Assembly: GCA_030737835.1 (NCBI GenBank)
Contig: JAUJYN010000012.1
Span: 13,130,729-13,194,728 of the forward strand
DNA: 64,000 nucleotides
Reading direction: 5' to 3'
Origin: Acorus gramineus
Taxonomy: Eukaryota > Streptophyta > Magnoliopsida > Acorales > Acoraceae
The notes under the pieces were generated by a model that saw only the letters and a program-made list of their open reading frames with translations, had not been told where the DNA came from and made no database searches. This document shows positions 23,133 through 33,429 of the stretch, in pieces (positions within the stretch are counted from its first letter, which is position 1; each line of letters starts with the position of its first letter). The translations under genes and the position numbers were made by a program.

Positions 23133-24911
23133 TCAATCGAACTTCTGCCTGAAGGAACAGCCCTCAGTGAGCCTCGCCTTCCCACCGGTCAGCTGGCATA
23201 GCACTGTCTGGCAGGTAGGGCACGTCACCACTGTCTGCGAGTGGCTAAACGGAGTCGTTCTACGAAGAACACGCGCCAATGAACAACAAATCACAACAAA
23301 ATAAAAAAGGGTTAGAAAAATCCTATTCTGTCACAATTCCCCGGTTGAAACCCTATTCTCTGTGATACCTCTCAAAAGGGATTAGGTTGTGCACAAATTA
23401 AGCCTATCCTTTATCCGAAAAATATAAATATCTCCTCTAAATTCATATCCAAAAAATCAAATGCGGATATGGAGAAGGGTTAATAAAAAAACCTATTTTG
23501 TTATGCAATATCCCTTAAAAAGGGTTATGTTGTGCAAGAATTAAACCCCTATCAATTTCAAATTCCAAAAGATATCTGTATCCGCTCTGAATCCACATTC
23601 AAAAAATAAAATCCAATATTCGAATATATGACATATTTTATAAATTTATAATAATATGCCATCCATATTCATTATCTACAACTTAAATAACTAGTGTATT
23701 TTTTTATATAGGACCTCCAGAAGAAAAGATAATAATCCATGAAATCTCTCTTTTAATTCTCATCTCTCTAGCATATCCCTTGAAATCCAAATCTGAAGAG
23801 ATTCGATCGCAAATATTAATATTTGTATCCGAATGATTTAGAATAAATATGAATATCAATTTTACCTAAAGACTTGTAAGAATGTCATGTCATAACAAAT
23901 ACACACACACTTAACCCCTTTTGATAGATGTTGCTGAGAATAGAATTTGAACAGGAAACAAAATAGGATTATTAGGGTATCATCAACGCAAAAAACCCAA
24001 ATGGAAACCAAGAAAATCAACCACAACAATTAGGTTTTAGAAGAGAGAATTACATGTTGAAGCAGCCCTGACACTTGACATCCTTTCAAAACAAAACAAC
24101 AAAAAAAAAACATAATTTAGAAAGAAGTCTCAAGTGAAGGAAGAGCCCTATCAAACAGTTGTGATCTAAATTATAAGAAAATTAGAAGTGGGTAGAAGAG
24201 ATTTTAGAGGAGAAAGAAGAACAAGAAGGACTTTGGAATAATCTCTCATGCATTTTTATTCTTTCATAAGGCTTATAAAGCCAAACACCTAACAACTTCC
24301 TACAAATTAGAGATTCCCCTCAATCAATAATCCAAATAAAGAAACTAATTAAGCATATGAATAAAGAAACTAATTAAGCACATAATAAAGAAACTAATTA
24401 AGCATAGAAATAAGAAACTAATTACGTCCATGTCCCACACCTTCGGAACGCCCGGCATGAGTCGAACGCTTGGAATAAACATGCCAACCCGGAGCTAAAT
24501 CTAGCACCAACCTATCATGGATCTAAATGAATTCGAAGGAAAATTAAAAAGGACGAATTGGGGGACTGAACGAGCCGCTTAAGCTTGTGCTTCTGCTTCT
24601 CCAGCTCCAATGGCGGGTTCAGAAGATCGACATCGTTCGGTAGCACCTTTTAATAAAAATATCACTCATTCATATATTTATTATTCATTCACGTCTCTTA
24701 AAGATTAGTCATTCAAAACAAATCCCCTAAAAAGATAAAACAAAGGATCGAAACAAAACGAAGAAACCCTAACACATACCCCCAAAAAACCCCTAGAAAA
24801 TCTAGACGAACGCAAACGAAATCGATCGAAACAAAACGAAATTGCGTGAGATCACGAAACCCTAGAAAAGATGAACCGAAGATTTGGTGCTGCAGAGATT
24901 TCACTCACCAT
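23133..24911 (-). CDS. RPS27: Ribosomal protein eS27 (S27) gene, exon 2 apparently damaged
   Basis: The start codon stands alone in exon 1 (24911-24909), directly followed by donor GTGAGT, as in many ribosomal protein genes. Exon 2 begins at 24646 and encodes [20 protein letters not shown] and [11 protein letters not shown]. Exon 3 (24082-24054) encodes DVKCQGCFN. Exon 4 (23259-23133) encodes [31 protein letters not shown] and [10 protein letters not shown], then stop. The four zinc-ligand cysteines (CQGC, CPTC) are kept. eS27 is a C4 zinc-ribbon protein of the 40S subunit. Oddities: after PNS the expected FFM and a donor are missing; the frame runs SSFLIFLR... to a stop, and the only nearby GT (TTC|GTCCTT) is weak and out of phase with exon 3. 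The usual VCGNCQ and C-terminal RRKGD are altered. It may be a decaying paralogue, or use a splice I cannot see. Confidence 0.75.
24334..24428. repeat. Short tandem repeat in an eS27 intron
   Basis: Four copies of a roughly 26-bp unit, (AA)TAAAGAAACTAATTAAGCA, with small differences, between eS27 exons 2 and 3. Confidence 0.8.
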
Positions 24912-24984
24912 TGTTGGTGCGGTTTGGATTTTTTTTAATTTGTGGGAGAGACGAGAAGGAAAAGAAACCATGAAAAACAAAAAA

Positions 24985-25715
24985 TGCTCGCACAAAGCGG
25001 GTTTATATAGAGGGGGACGGGGCAATGTCTGCCGTCTGATCTTTGTTGGCTTGGAGAGAACTAATTTCTCTGGTTAAAATTAAATAAAATTCTTCTTGTT
25101 TTTTTTTTGTTTTAGAGAGAAACACTAGATCTGACATAAAAATTGGTCACACAATGGGGGTTTATATGATGGGGGGCTGGGGCAATGTCCGTCTTCTGGT
25201 CTTTATGGACTTGGACGGACCTAATTTGTCTTGTTAAAATTAAATAAAACTTCTTTTTTTACATTAGATCTGGCGCCAAAAATGATCCCAAGGCAGTGTC
25301 CGCCATCTGATCTTTGTTGGTTTGGACGGACTTTATTTGCCTTGTTAAAATTAAATAAAACTCTTTATTTATTTATTTTTTAGAGAAACACTAGATCTGA
25401 TACAAAAAAAATGGTCCCAGAGTGCGGGTTTGTATAGAGGGGGGACGGGGCAATGTCCGTCGTCTGATCTTTGTTGGCTTGGACAGACCTAATTTGCCTT
25501 GTTAAAATTAAATAAAACTTTTTTTATTTATTTATTTAAAGAAGCACTAGATCTGGCGTAAAATTAAATAAAACTCTTTCTTTATTTTTTTTTTATTTTT
25601 TTTTTGAGAAACTAAATCTGGTGTCAAAAATGGTCCCACAGTGCGGGTGTTTATAGAGGGGGGACGGGGCAATGTCCGCCGTCTGATCTTTGTTGGATTG
25701 AACAGACTTACTATG
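24985..25715 (-). repeat. Five tandem copies of the eS27 promoter region
   Basis: Each unit, read on the plus strand, contains GGGTTTATATAGAGGGGGAC, then GGGGCAATGTC(C/T)G(C/T)CGTCTG, TTTGTTGGCTTGGA, and TTGTTAAAATTAAATAAAAC, separated by ACTAGATCTG(G/A) spacers. The CAATGTC (or CAGTGTC) anchors lie near 25023, 25186, 25294, 25451 and 25670. The copy nearest the eS27 start keeps a canonical TATA box; copy 3 has lost that part. Confidence 0.85.
25002..25010 (-). promoter_or_regulatory. TATA box of eS27
   Basis: CTATATAAA on the minus strand, about 90 bp upstream of the ATG, in the repeat copy closest to the gene. Downstream leader carries AAACCCTA telo-box motifs (24769, 24859) typical of ribosomal protein genes. 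Confidence 0.65.
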
Positions 25716-25764
25716 AATGGCGCATCTAAACTTAAGCTGTATTATGCTAAATGACGCTTTGACA

Positions 25765-26190
25765 TGTCTACCACATGTGCTCTCTGTGCGCAGGAGGAGG
25801 AATTGGATGGATCACATGTTTTGTCGATGCCCCACCGTGGTGTTTTTGTGGAATGAATTGAGCTCATTTTACTTTTGTCCGCTGGAATTTCATTCGGCAA
25901 AGGAGTTATGGGCGGCTACCAAACAAATGGCAAGGAAGGGAGACGAAAGCGTAGAAGCGGATGTTCCCCGAACAATCGTTCCTTATGGGTCTTTGGGCCA
26001 TTTGGTTAACGCCGGAATGCAATGGCAACACTTGTTCTACAAAGAAAATCCCATTTCATTGTGGCCATCGGGTGTGTTGAGGATCGAGGAGTGACATTCC
26101 TGATCATCAAGAACGGAGGAAGTCGACAACACAAACCAAACTATGGGTTGTTAGGTGCCTTAATTTGGATCGTCTGGGACATGGGATATC
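25765..26190 (+). mobile_element. Decayed LINE fragment (reverse-transcriptase zinc-binding tail)
   Basis: Translation gives CALCAQEEE in one frame and MDHMFCRCPTVVFLWNELSS in another, the C-x2-C...H-x4-C zinc-binding region that ends plant LINE reverse transcriptases. It is followed downstream by a degenerate LWAIWL segment. At least one frameshift and no upstream RT domain, so this is a truncated relic lying between the eS27 promoter repeats and the NTAN1 3' end. Confidence 0.5.
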
Positions 26191-26266
26191 AAGAGAGTTC
26201 ATAAGCTCTCATCAATGAGAGAACAACACAGATATCAAAAGAAACCAAGATTTCTTGACATGTTTT

Positions 26267-29200
26267 TCAACAGCGCCGAATCCGTGTATAGCACTTCGGA
26301 CATTGATCGCAGATAATCCATTCTCCATCGTCGATCCTCCTAAATACATGCGGCTTCCTCTCAGGGAAAATTTCTGTCCAGTCTGGATGATCAATCAAGT
26401 ACTGGAAGACTCTGCAAAGAGAAAAAATTTATTTTCTGATAGAACTCTGGTACATACATCTAAAATTTCTGATATCATTATGTACTGAAAGGTAGACAGT
26501 TTTTAACTAATAAACACGAGTGAGACACGATTGTTATCGCAATTGCTATGACAATGCACAGGACAGTAATATCAAATCTTCTATAGCTCTGTTTGCTAGT
26601 TAAATCCAAGATTCTTTTGGCATCAAATCATGTACTTGTAACGCCCTGAAAATCCAACCAATAAATTATGTAATTTCCGTGTTTTTTTTCTTCTTAATCA
26701 TGTCATCAACGCCAATAATCTAGACATTATAGAAGAATAATAATTCTCTAATACAACTATTATGTGAGAAGCAACTAGGATACAACAAATATAAATTATG
26801 TTGCATCCTAGTATACTTTAGATTTGTTGCATCTCTGGTTGCTCTGACAGAACAATTGCATTGGAGTTTTTTTTATCTAAATTATTGATGTTGGTGATTC
26901 TCATATACCCTGATGATTTAAAAATAAAAAAGTCGGTAGGAGTATTTTAAAATAAAAAAATTGGAAATTACCCAATATATTGGTTGGATTTTCAGGGCGT
27001 TACGTAATGGTATCAAAGGCAGGTTCAGCATAGGATAAGTTTAGGTGGGATGAGTTGTTAAGTGTATTAGTATCCCGACTTGTCGTCAGCTACTATCATG
27101 AATTGATTTCAGCCTATTGGAAGGGTTGTGATGGATGTCGCTAGTCTGATGATTCAATAGATGTTGGCCGAATGAGTGCATCGCGATAGGTATATCAATG
27201 TGAATTTAGGATATGGTCTGTAATTTCATAAAGTATGAATTGGGTTCTATTGGAACCTTAAGAAAAGTTGGTTGGAGGATTTAGTAACATCACGGAAATT
27301 ATCCAATGTATTGGTTGGATTTTCGGGGCTTTAGTGACATTGGAGTAGCATCTATCCAATAAGAATAAAAAGATGAGAAAAAAAAATCAACACACTTTTC
27401 TAGATTGAAATTCAATTATGAAGATTGAGAATATCATGAAAACTGAAATATGTTATATGGCCTGAGCTCTGCTTAAAATTCGAGCACCTATTGTTGTACA
27501 TATTCAATGATGGGACTGTTACGATTTTTCTGCTCTCTGTTGCAGGGAAAGGGAAAAAAAAAGGTAACTAGAGATATATATTTCCTTCATAGGTCACTTC
27601 AATGATGAATGCTATAAAATGAGGATTGGTACATATGGCATAAGTCAAAAATGGTTACAATGTCTTATCCAATACAACTATTCATCAATACACATCTTGT
27701 ATATTAATAGTCCTACAAATTATAATGATGAAAGATCCATTATATATGGAACATGAGGAACATGAGATGTGAACTTTTAAAGTTACTACTCGGTGTCTCT
27801 TTTTTTTTTTGAAGAAAACATGTCTCACTATTCATGCAGGGTATACTGAAAAGAAGAATAAAGAGCATATAGATGAAATTTATAAAAACATGTCTCACTA
27901 TTCATGCAGGGTATACTGAAAAGAAAAATAAAGAGAATATAGATGAAATTTATATTCTCAACCACAGCAGAGATTTCCCAAATGAATGTTCAAACCTTCT
28001 TTCATTCTCCACAAAATCAGGGCTCTCGGCAGAAGGCGAAGTAGAACACCGTGAGAGGATGTCCAGATCCGACAGTTGCAGTAGCGAATAAGCATGATAT
28101 TTCCAATCTGCATGCCTTTTGAATAAAAAGAAAATAAATTCCCAAACTCTGAAAATTCAAGAAGAAACAGATTATAGCTTGAGATCATCAATAGAAGTTC
28201 CATGTTGTTGCGCTACATAGAGCAATAACAAAACCACGGATATCATATACCATAAATATTTACCAAGAACAGGCGGCAATCCGAAATCTGAATCGCATGG
28301 TATCATACGTTTCTAACAGCTTGCCATGCCATCTATAGTCTCCAGAGGATACAGTCACTCTCAGTCTCCTAACAATTTCATCAGGACATCTAGAACTTCG
28401 GTCAAAGCTAGCAGGTTGGATTGATCCAGTTAATGTCTCTACCTGAGAAAAACCAACATTAAATAGAAACAATCAGAATATGGAAGTAAGAAATGTCACT
28501 TGCAGAAGTGATTATCAGCTAAGGGCTCATTTGGATCCGCGGTGCATGCAATCCACCAAAACTCCACCGCGGATCCAAACACAATCTAGTGATGTGCATT
28601 GAGGACGTGTTTGACAAGTTTTATGCACAAAATGGCCCCCGTTTGAGAAGCTCTCAAAACAACGCTTCTTGAACGCAGGGTTTCAACCCCTGGCTTATCA
28701 GAACGTGGGCATGTCCACTGTATTCCCAAATGGACCCTAAGTCCGCTACAAAACAACAAAGTGGTGAGTTGGAGACCTAGCAAACCATAACTATATATTG
28801 GCACCACATGAGGTACCTGTCATATTTTCTTTGCTTCGTCAGAATAATACTAAATACTCCACCAAACTTGTGTAGAAACACATTAACAGTAAATTGTAGA
28901 ATCATTCCAAGAATTTTTTTTTATAGAAGTATAAAGGTGAAAACATGAACTGACCAAAAATCCTCTTACAATAGGACATGAATGTCCACCAGCATCTTTT
29001 CTTGTATTGTGCCCAAGGATGCAAACAGTTTGCATGTGAAATTTCCTCTGAGAAATCTGCAAGGATTTTATAATCTTGGAGCACAGGGGCAGAGAATAAC
29101 CATTTGACCTTTTGGTTGATTCATCATCATCATAAACCTGAAGCCAAAGTAGTCAATGATCAGACTAGCTACTGTATAATGCTACCTTACGACATAGTTG

Positions 29201-30763
29201 CAGCTATTGATTAGCCTGTAATTGATAACGAACAGGAAGCTAGGTGAATGACATAGAACTCCGGATTACCGATATTCCGAATAACAATATCCCTCAAGGG
29301 ATCATATACGAGATGTGCAGATACCAACCAAGCAATCGGTAGGTGTAGGGAGGTGCACTAATACATTGAAATACAGTTTGCTAGGTTTGCAGGAAGAAGA
29401 ACAAGGATGCAAACAGTTTGTATTGTCAGATTTTTATCTAGGGAAGAGCTTTATATCATTCTTTCACGGATAATAATAGCTTAAGATTAACAAAGAAAGG
29501 ATCTAGGGCCAAACTTTATATGCTGCGTCGTCAAAGCCACCGATCATATGAACCTGACACACACAAAAAAAAAGGCTTCCTTAGAGTTCAATCCAGGCCA
29601 AATAGATGGAGACAAGTAAAAACTACCATCAACAGAAAAGCAAGAATCTAACATCCAATTCAACATCTCTGCTGCGGTCAGAGACTAACGCCAACATCTG
29701 GGAGAGTCCAGCATCCACAACTTTTGGTGAATCGAAATGTGCAATTGAGATCCTGCGACATAGAGATGACAAGTAGGATATGAATGAACCAGTACAACAA
29801 ACAAAGTTATTCAAACATTTATACCCCTACAGATCCACCAATCATATAGATTCTCACATTCCATCACTCCTGTTACGGATTACAAGACCCACACATGTAG
29901 TCGCCTCATCCATTCCAATCATCTAATTACACATGAAAAAAATAACACAAAGTCAACAATGTAGAAATTTGATTCTCAATACAAATAAAAGTTAGATATA
30001 CGATTAGAAAGAAATTTTGCTCACTCACCTGCAAAAACATACTGTATAACATTACTAACTTCTTCACCTCATATGACACATCTAGTGCATATATTCAGAC
30101 ATTAACATTTCAAGATGGTATTTTTGTATATTAAGGGATCAAAATTTTCAAAATGCTAAACTTCGCTAGCATTGGTGAACTGCCACTACAAGTCAAAGTA
30201 CTCCAATACAATGCATTTCAACCACTTCAAGCATGCATCAAGACACTAACATTTCAAGGGTGATTTTTTTGCATTTTAAACCATCAATTTTTTTTTTTTT
30301 TTTTTTTTTTTAAAAAAGAGTGAAATTTAGCAAACATTAGTGAATACAATCAAATCACAAGTGTTAAGATTCATATAACCATATCTCAAATTTCTTAAAC
30401 AAGCACTAAAAGTTAAACAAAAACGGCGATAAACGATCACCTCGACCCCCCATCGAGGATTAACCGTGGCATACTCTCTCTGGAAGATGTACACGCAGTG
30501 GGTCCTCGCCGAATCAACGGCCGTGATCTTCCTCTCAGGCTTCGCTTTGAACGATTCCGAAGCAGACATCAGCCAGGGTTCCTCCAACAGAGCCACCAAG
30601 TCTTCATCTCTCTATGAACTCAACAAATTAGGGTTTTTTTTTTTTTTTTTATATACGGTCTCCGCTTCAACGATTGATCGATCGAACATGAAACAGAAAC
30701 CATGGAATTAAAAAGGCGGAAACATGTAACCTGTGAGAATGGACGGCCGTCGACGAAGATCAT
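26267..30763 (-). CDS. NTAN1: Protein N-terminal asparagine amidohydrolase (NTAN1)
   Basis: Nine exons: 30763-30731, 30611-30441, 29922-29858, 29752-29653, 29553-29515, 29137-28955, 28442-28264, 28115-27996, 26411-26267. All join in phase (1035 nt, 344 residues). The protein begins MIFVDGRPFSQ and contains HCVYIFQREYATVNP, MDEATTCVGLVIRNRSDG (with the likely catalytic Cys), SIAHFDSPKVVDAGLSQML, YSLPLCSKIIKSLQ, TVCILGHNTRKDAGGHSCP, PASFDRSSRCPDEIVRRLRV, RCSTSPSAESPDFVENERR and HPDWTEIFPERKPHVF. This is the plant NTAN1 family, which deamidates N-terminal Asn to Asp and so feeds substrates into the Arg/N-degron pathway in cytosol and nucleus. The exon 6 donor (TTG|GTCAGT) and exon 8 acceptor were chosen over nearer sites because only they keep the conserved LV...TG and CSW...Y frames. 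The last intron is swollen by an inserted element. Confidence 0.92.
26637..27345 (+). mobile_element. LTR-like relic (TRIM-type) in NTAN1 intron 8
   Basis: Starts TGTAACGCCCTGAAAATCCA and, about 365 bp on, ends with the reverse complement (TTGGTTGGATTTTCAGGGCG, TTAC). It is followed by TGGTATCAAAGGCAGGTT, close to the initiator-Met-tRNA primer-binding site of plant LTR retrotransposons. A second partial copy of the right end (ATTGGTTGGATTTTCGGGGC) lies at about 27313-27335. No coding region. Consistent with a small terminal-repeat retrotransposon; the second LTR is only partly recognisable. Confidence 0.5.
27815..27954. repeat. 70-bp tandem duplication in NTAN1 intron 8
   Basis: Two almost identical copies of a 70-bp block (AACATGTCTCACTATTCATG, GGGTATACTGAAAAGAA, AGATGAAATTTAT), ending about 40 bp past the donor side of exon 8 on the minus strand. 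Differs at only a few positions, so it is recent. Confidence 0.9.
28522..28740. mobile_element. Palindrome-bearing MITE fragment in NTAN1 intron 6
   Basis: CATTTGGATCCGCGGTG and CACCGCGGATCCAAAC form a near-perfect inverted pair around about 20 bp (28530-28580). The following segment (TTTGAGAAGCTCTCAAAACA, then TTCCCAAATGGACCCTAA) matches a family member at about 35.1-35.5 kb. Confidence 0.5.
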
Positions 30764-30984
30764 CGCGTGTTTGAACGGCTGTGATCGATCGAGAGACTCC
30801 GCGATCGCTCACAAGGAAGCAGAGGTTCCTCTTCTCCGAAACTCTCTCTCTCGAACTCTCGTTCGCTCCCTCGAAAGTAAAACAGAATTCTATTAAATCT
30901 TCACCGTCCAAAAAGAATCCAACTGAGAATCTTCTCACGTGGAGTGATTGGGACCCTTCGATCCTTCACGCGATTCGGTAGGCC

Positions 30985-31110
30985 CGAGAACGGTGAGATT
31001 CGACCCGAGACGGGCCCGTGGTGTAAAACGGGCCGGCCGGCCCAACTTGATATTGGCCTTGGCCCGTTAAAGAGTGGGGCCGTGCCACGAATGGCCCGCT
31101 CTTTAGTGTA
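30985..31110 (-). promoter_or_regulatory. NTAN1 promoter with clustered GGGCC/GGCCC elements
   Basis: Several GGCCC/GGGCC motifs, including the perfect palindrome GGGCCGGCCGGCCC, lie 220-340 bp upstream of the NTAN1 ATG. These resemble TCP-bound site II elements of housekeeping promoters. Motifs seen; binding inferred. Confidence 0.5.
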
Positions 31111-32047
31111 AGAGAAACCGTTGAACCATTTTACATGGTGCATTTCAGATCTTATTATCTGATAATCACTCAGAATCTATGTGTTAACCAACTCATATAG
31201 CAGTAAAAAAATTAATTTTATTAAAATATCATCATTTGTGATGTTATTTATAAAAACAATCAATGTTTGAACATTTAAATTTTTTTAAACAATCTAGGTG
31301 ATATTTACCAGTTGGTCAACACAGAAATTTTTGTGATGGCCACTTAGAAAATCAATTCAAGAATAATTACATGTAAACTCAGGTGACCAATAGATGCGTA
31401 GCGATTAAAGATGATCGCTAGGCAATAAATTTATTTTAAAAGAGTTTATTTATTTATAAGTAAAAAATAAATATGACATAAAAATAACACAACATTTGAT
31501 CCCATCAGGTGAGAGAGGTACTCAAAATAATGTTGGATAACTAGTAAGTTTTATGATTACAAAACAATATCCATACTACTTATAAAAGTATCGATCCTGA
31601 AAAAACATTCAGTTTCCACTTTTATCTTTTTCAACTCTTGAAATTCCATCCCCATCCCGAATGATACTTATTTCACATAAAACATATCAGGTTGCCTCCC
31701 TCATCTTCATTCTTCCTTAAAACGTCTATCTAATTATTTCACATGTCCTACTTATTTCACATATATCACCAACTACCTCTCTCATCTTTCTAAACGTCTC
31801 CCTTATCTTATTCAAACAGTGCGACCCTTCCCCTTCCACTCTCACAAACGACTTCCGTCCCACTTTTATTTGTTTGGTTAATACAAATTTCTAACAAATA
31901 TCACAATCTAAAAAACATCATACAAATTGAAACGACAAAATCTAGAAAAAAAAACCATTGACATCCACAGAGATATTCCCATGGTTAAGTAAAAATAAAA
32001 TTTATATTTCATAATAAACTTTAAAATATCTGTATCGTACAATTAAT

Positions 32048-32138
32048 CCCATCTTCTTGAGAGAGATGGGGATATTTTGAAAAAAATCTATTGCAAAATA
32101 TCCCCTCAAAATATCCCCATCTCTTTCAAGGAGATGGG
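32048..32138. repeat. Long hairpin, 33-bp arms with two mismatches
   Basis: Left arm CCCATCTTCTTGAGAGAGAT then GGGGATATTTTGA; right arm TCAAAATATCCCC then ATCTCTTTCAAGGAGATGGG; loop about 25 bp. Transcription would give a strong stem. No known plant miRNA recognised. Confidence 0.8.
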
Positions 32139-32224
32139 TATTCAAGAGTATTATTACATGATAATAACACTTCAAGGTAGCTATTTTGATGTTTCTAAAA
32201 AAAAAATTTAAACTATTTTGATAA

Positions 32225-32570
32225 TAATAGATTTTGAAAAATGATTCACAAGCCTCATTTCATAGGCGTCTCGTGAGCCCCATGAGGTGGCATAGATTTA
32301 ATTACCAATTATACCCTAAAGTGAGTTTTGGTAACTTCCCAACGTAATTAATGGTGGACGGTTGAGGGACCATTCAATTGTGTTATTTTTTTCCATTTAT
32401 TACAACTAAAACTTGTTTGTTTTTACATTTATTACAATTTTTTTCTTGAATTTGTTGTTAGATGTTAAATATGGCAGCCTTTGATCTGACTCTTGTTTAC
32501 AATTTTTTATTTGAATTTGGTGTTTGATGTTAAATATGTTTTTTTGGAGGATTTTATAGAGTTTTGATGT
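32225..32570. repeat. Dispersed repeat, copy 1 (second copy near 48.4 kb)
   Basis: Shares ordered blocks with 48230-48560: AAAATGATTCACA, CCCCATGA, TAATTACCAATTATACCC-like, GTAATTAATGGTGG, TGTTTGATGTT and TTTTTTTGGAGGATTTT. Non-coding. Confidence 0.55.
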
Positions 32571-33429
32571 TATATTGATGTATGGTTGTGTTACATTATC
32601 AAACTAATATGAGCTTTTATGCATTATATTTTGTAAATCAGTTACATTTTTTAAATATACAACTGATATTTACATGCCTTAAAAAATAAAATTCATTTAA
32701 CTGAACTATTTGTGCAATATATTTTGAAACTAAGTTTTATTCATAAAATGTAACTCACTTTTTTATCTGATTTTAGTGTTTCGTTAAAATCAGTTACATT
32801 CATAAAAAAATCAATATAAAGATAAAAAAAGGTAGAATTCGGAGGATGACTGAAAAAGTAATCGAACCATCTCTCATATAATAGAAAGCGACGAAAGGAG
32901 TCGAGGGGTGGTGACGTCTTTTGTGCAGGTCGACCAGAATAATTTTTTTATGTTGCTGAATTTTTTTAAATAATAGTTAGAAATTTTTAAGATGTGTTTT
33001 GGAAGGACAAATCAGTATGGTAACGTGTGATTTAAATATGAATAATTCTGTACTTTACATTTTTATCTTTTTTTTAAGGTCAATTAAATGACCAATAAAA
33101 TTTTTTAATGGAGCTAATGAGTGGGGTTTATATAATGGGACTTGTGTAACAGGACTCAAAATTTTTTAAAAGTTTTATAAGCAAAAACAAAAAAAAAAAA
33201 AAAATTCTAAATTAAAACATACTCCATTTATTAACAAGACATACAGTGAAATCAAAATTGTACCAATAGAGAGAGGAAAAGTAATTATTCACCCTCCCTA
33301 ACCTTACAACATAAAAAAGATAAACTCAAATTCAAATACATTCCAACAACTTCCACAAAACACGCACACAAACGAAAATCATAAAACCATCAAAACAAGA
33401 CATCAAAGCCACACAAACAGATCATAGGT

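Larger units (their letters stand above)
31111..33429. other. Intergenic region without recognisable genes
   Basis: About 2.3 kb, AT-rich. It holds a 33-bp-arm hairpin (32048-32138), a dispersed repeat shared with 48.2-48.6 kb (32225-32570), and at its right end the LEA 3' UTR. No coding signal. Confidence 0.55.
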
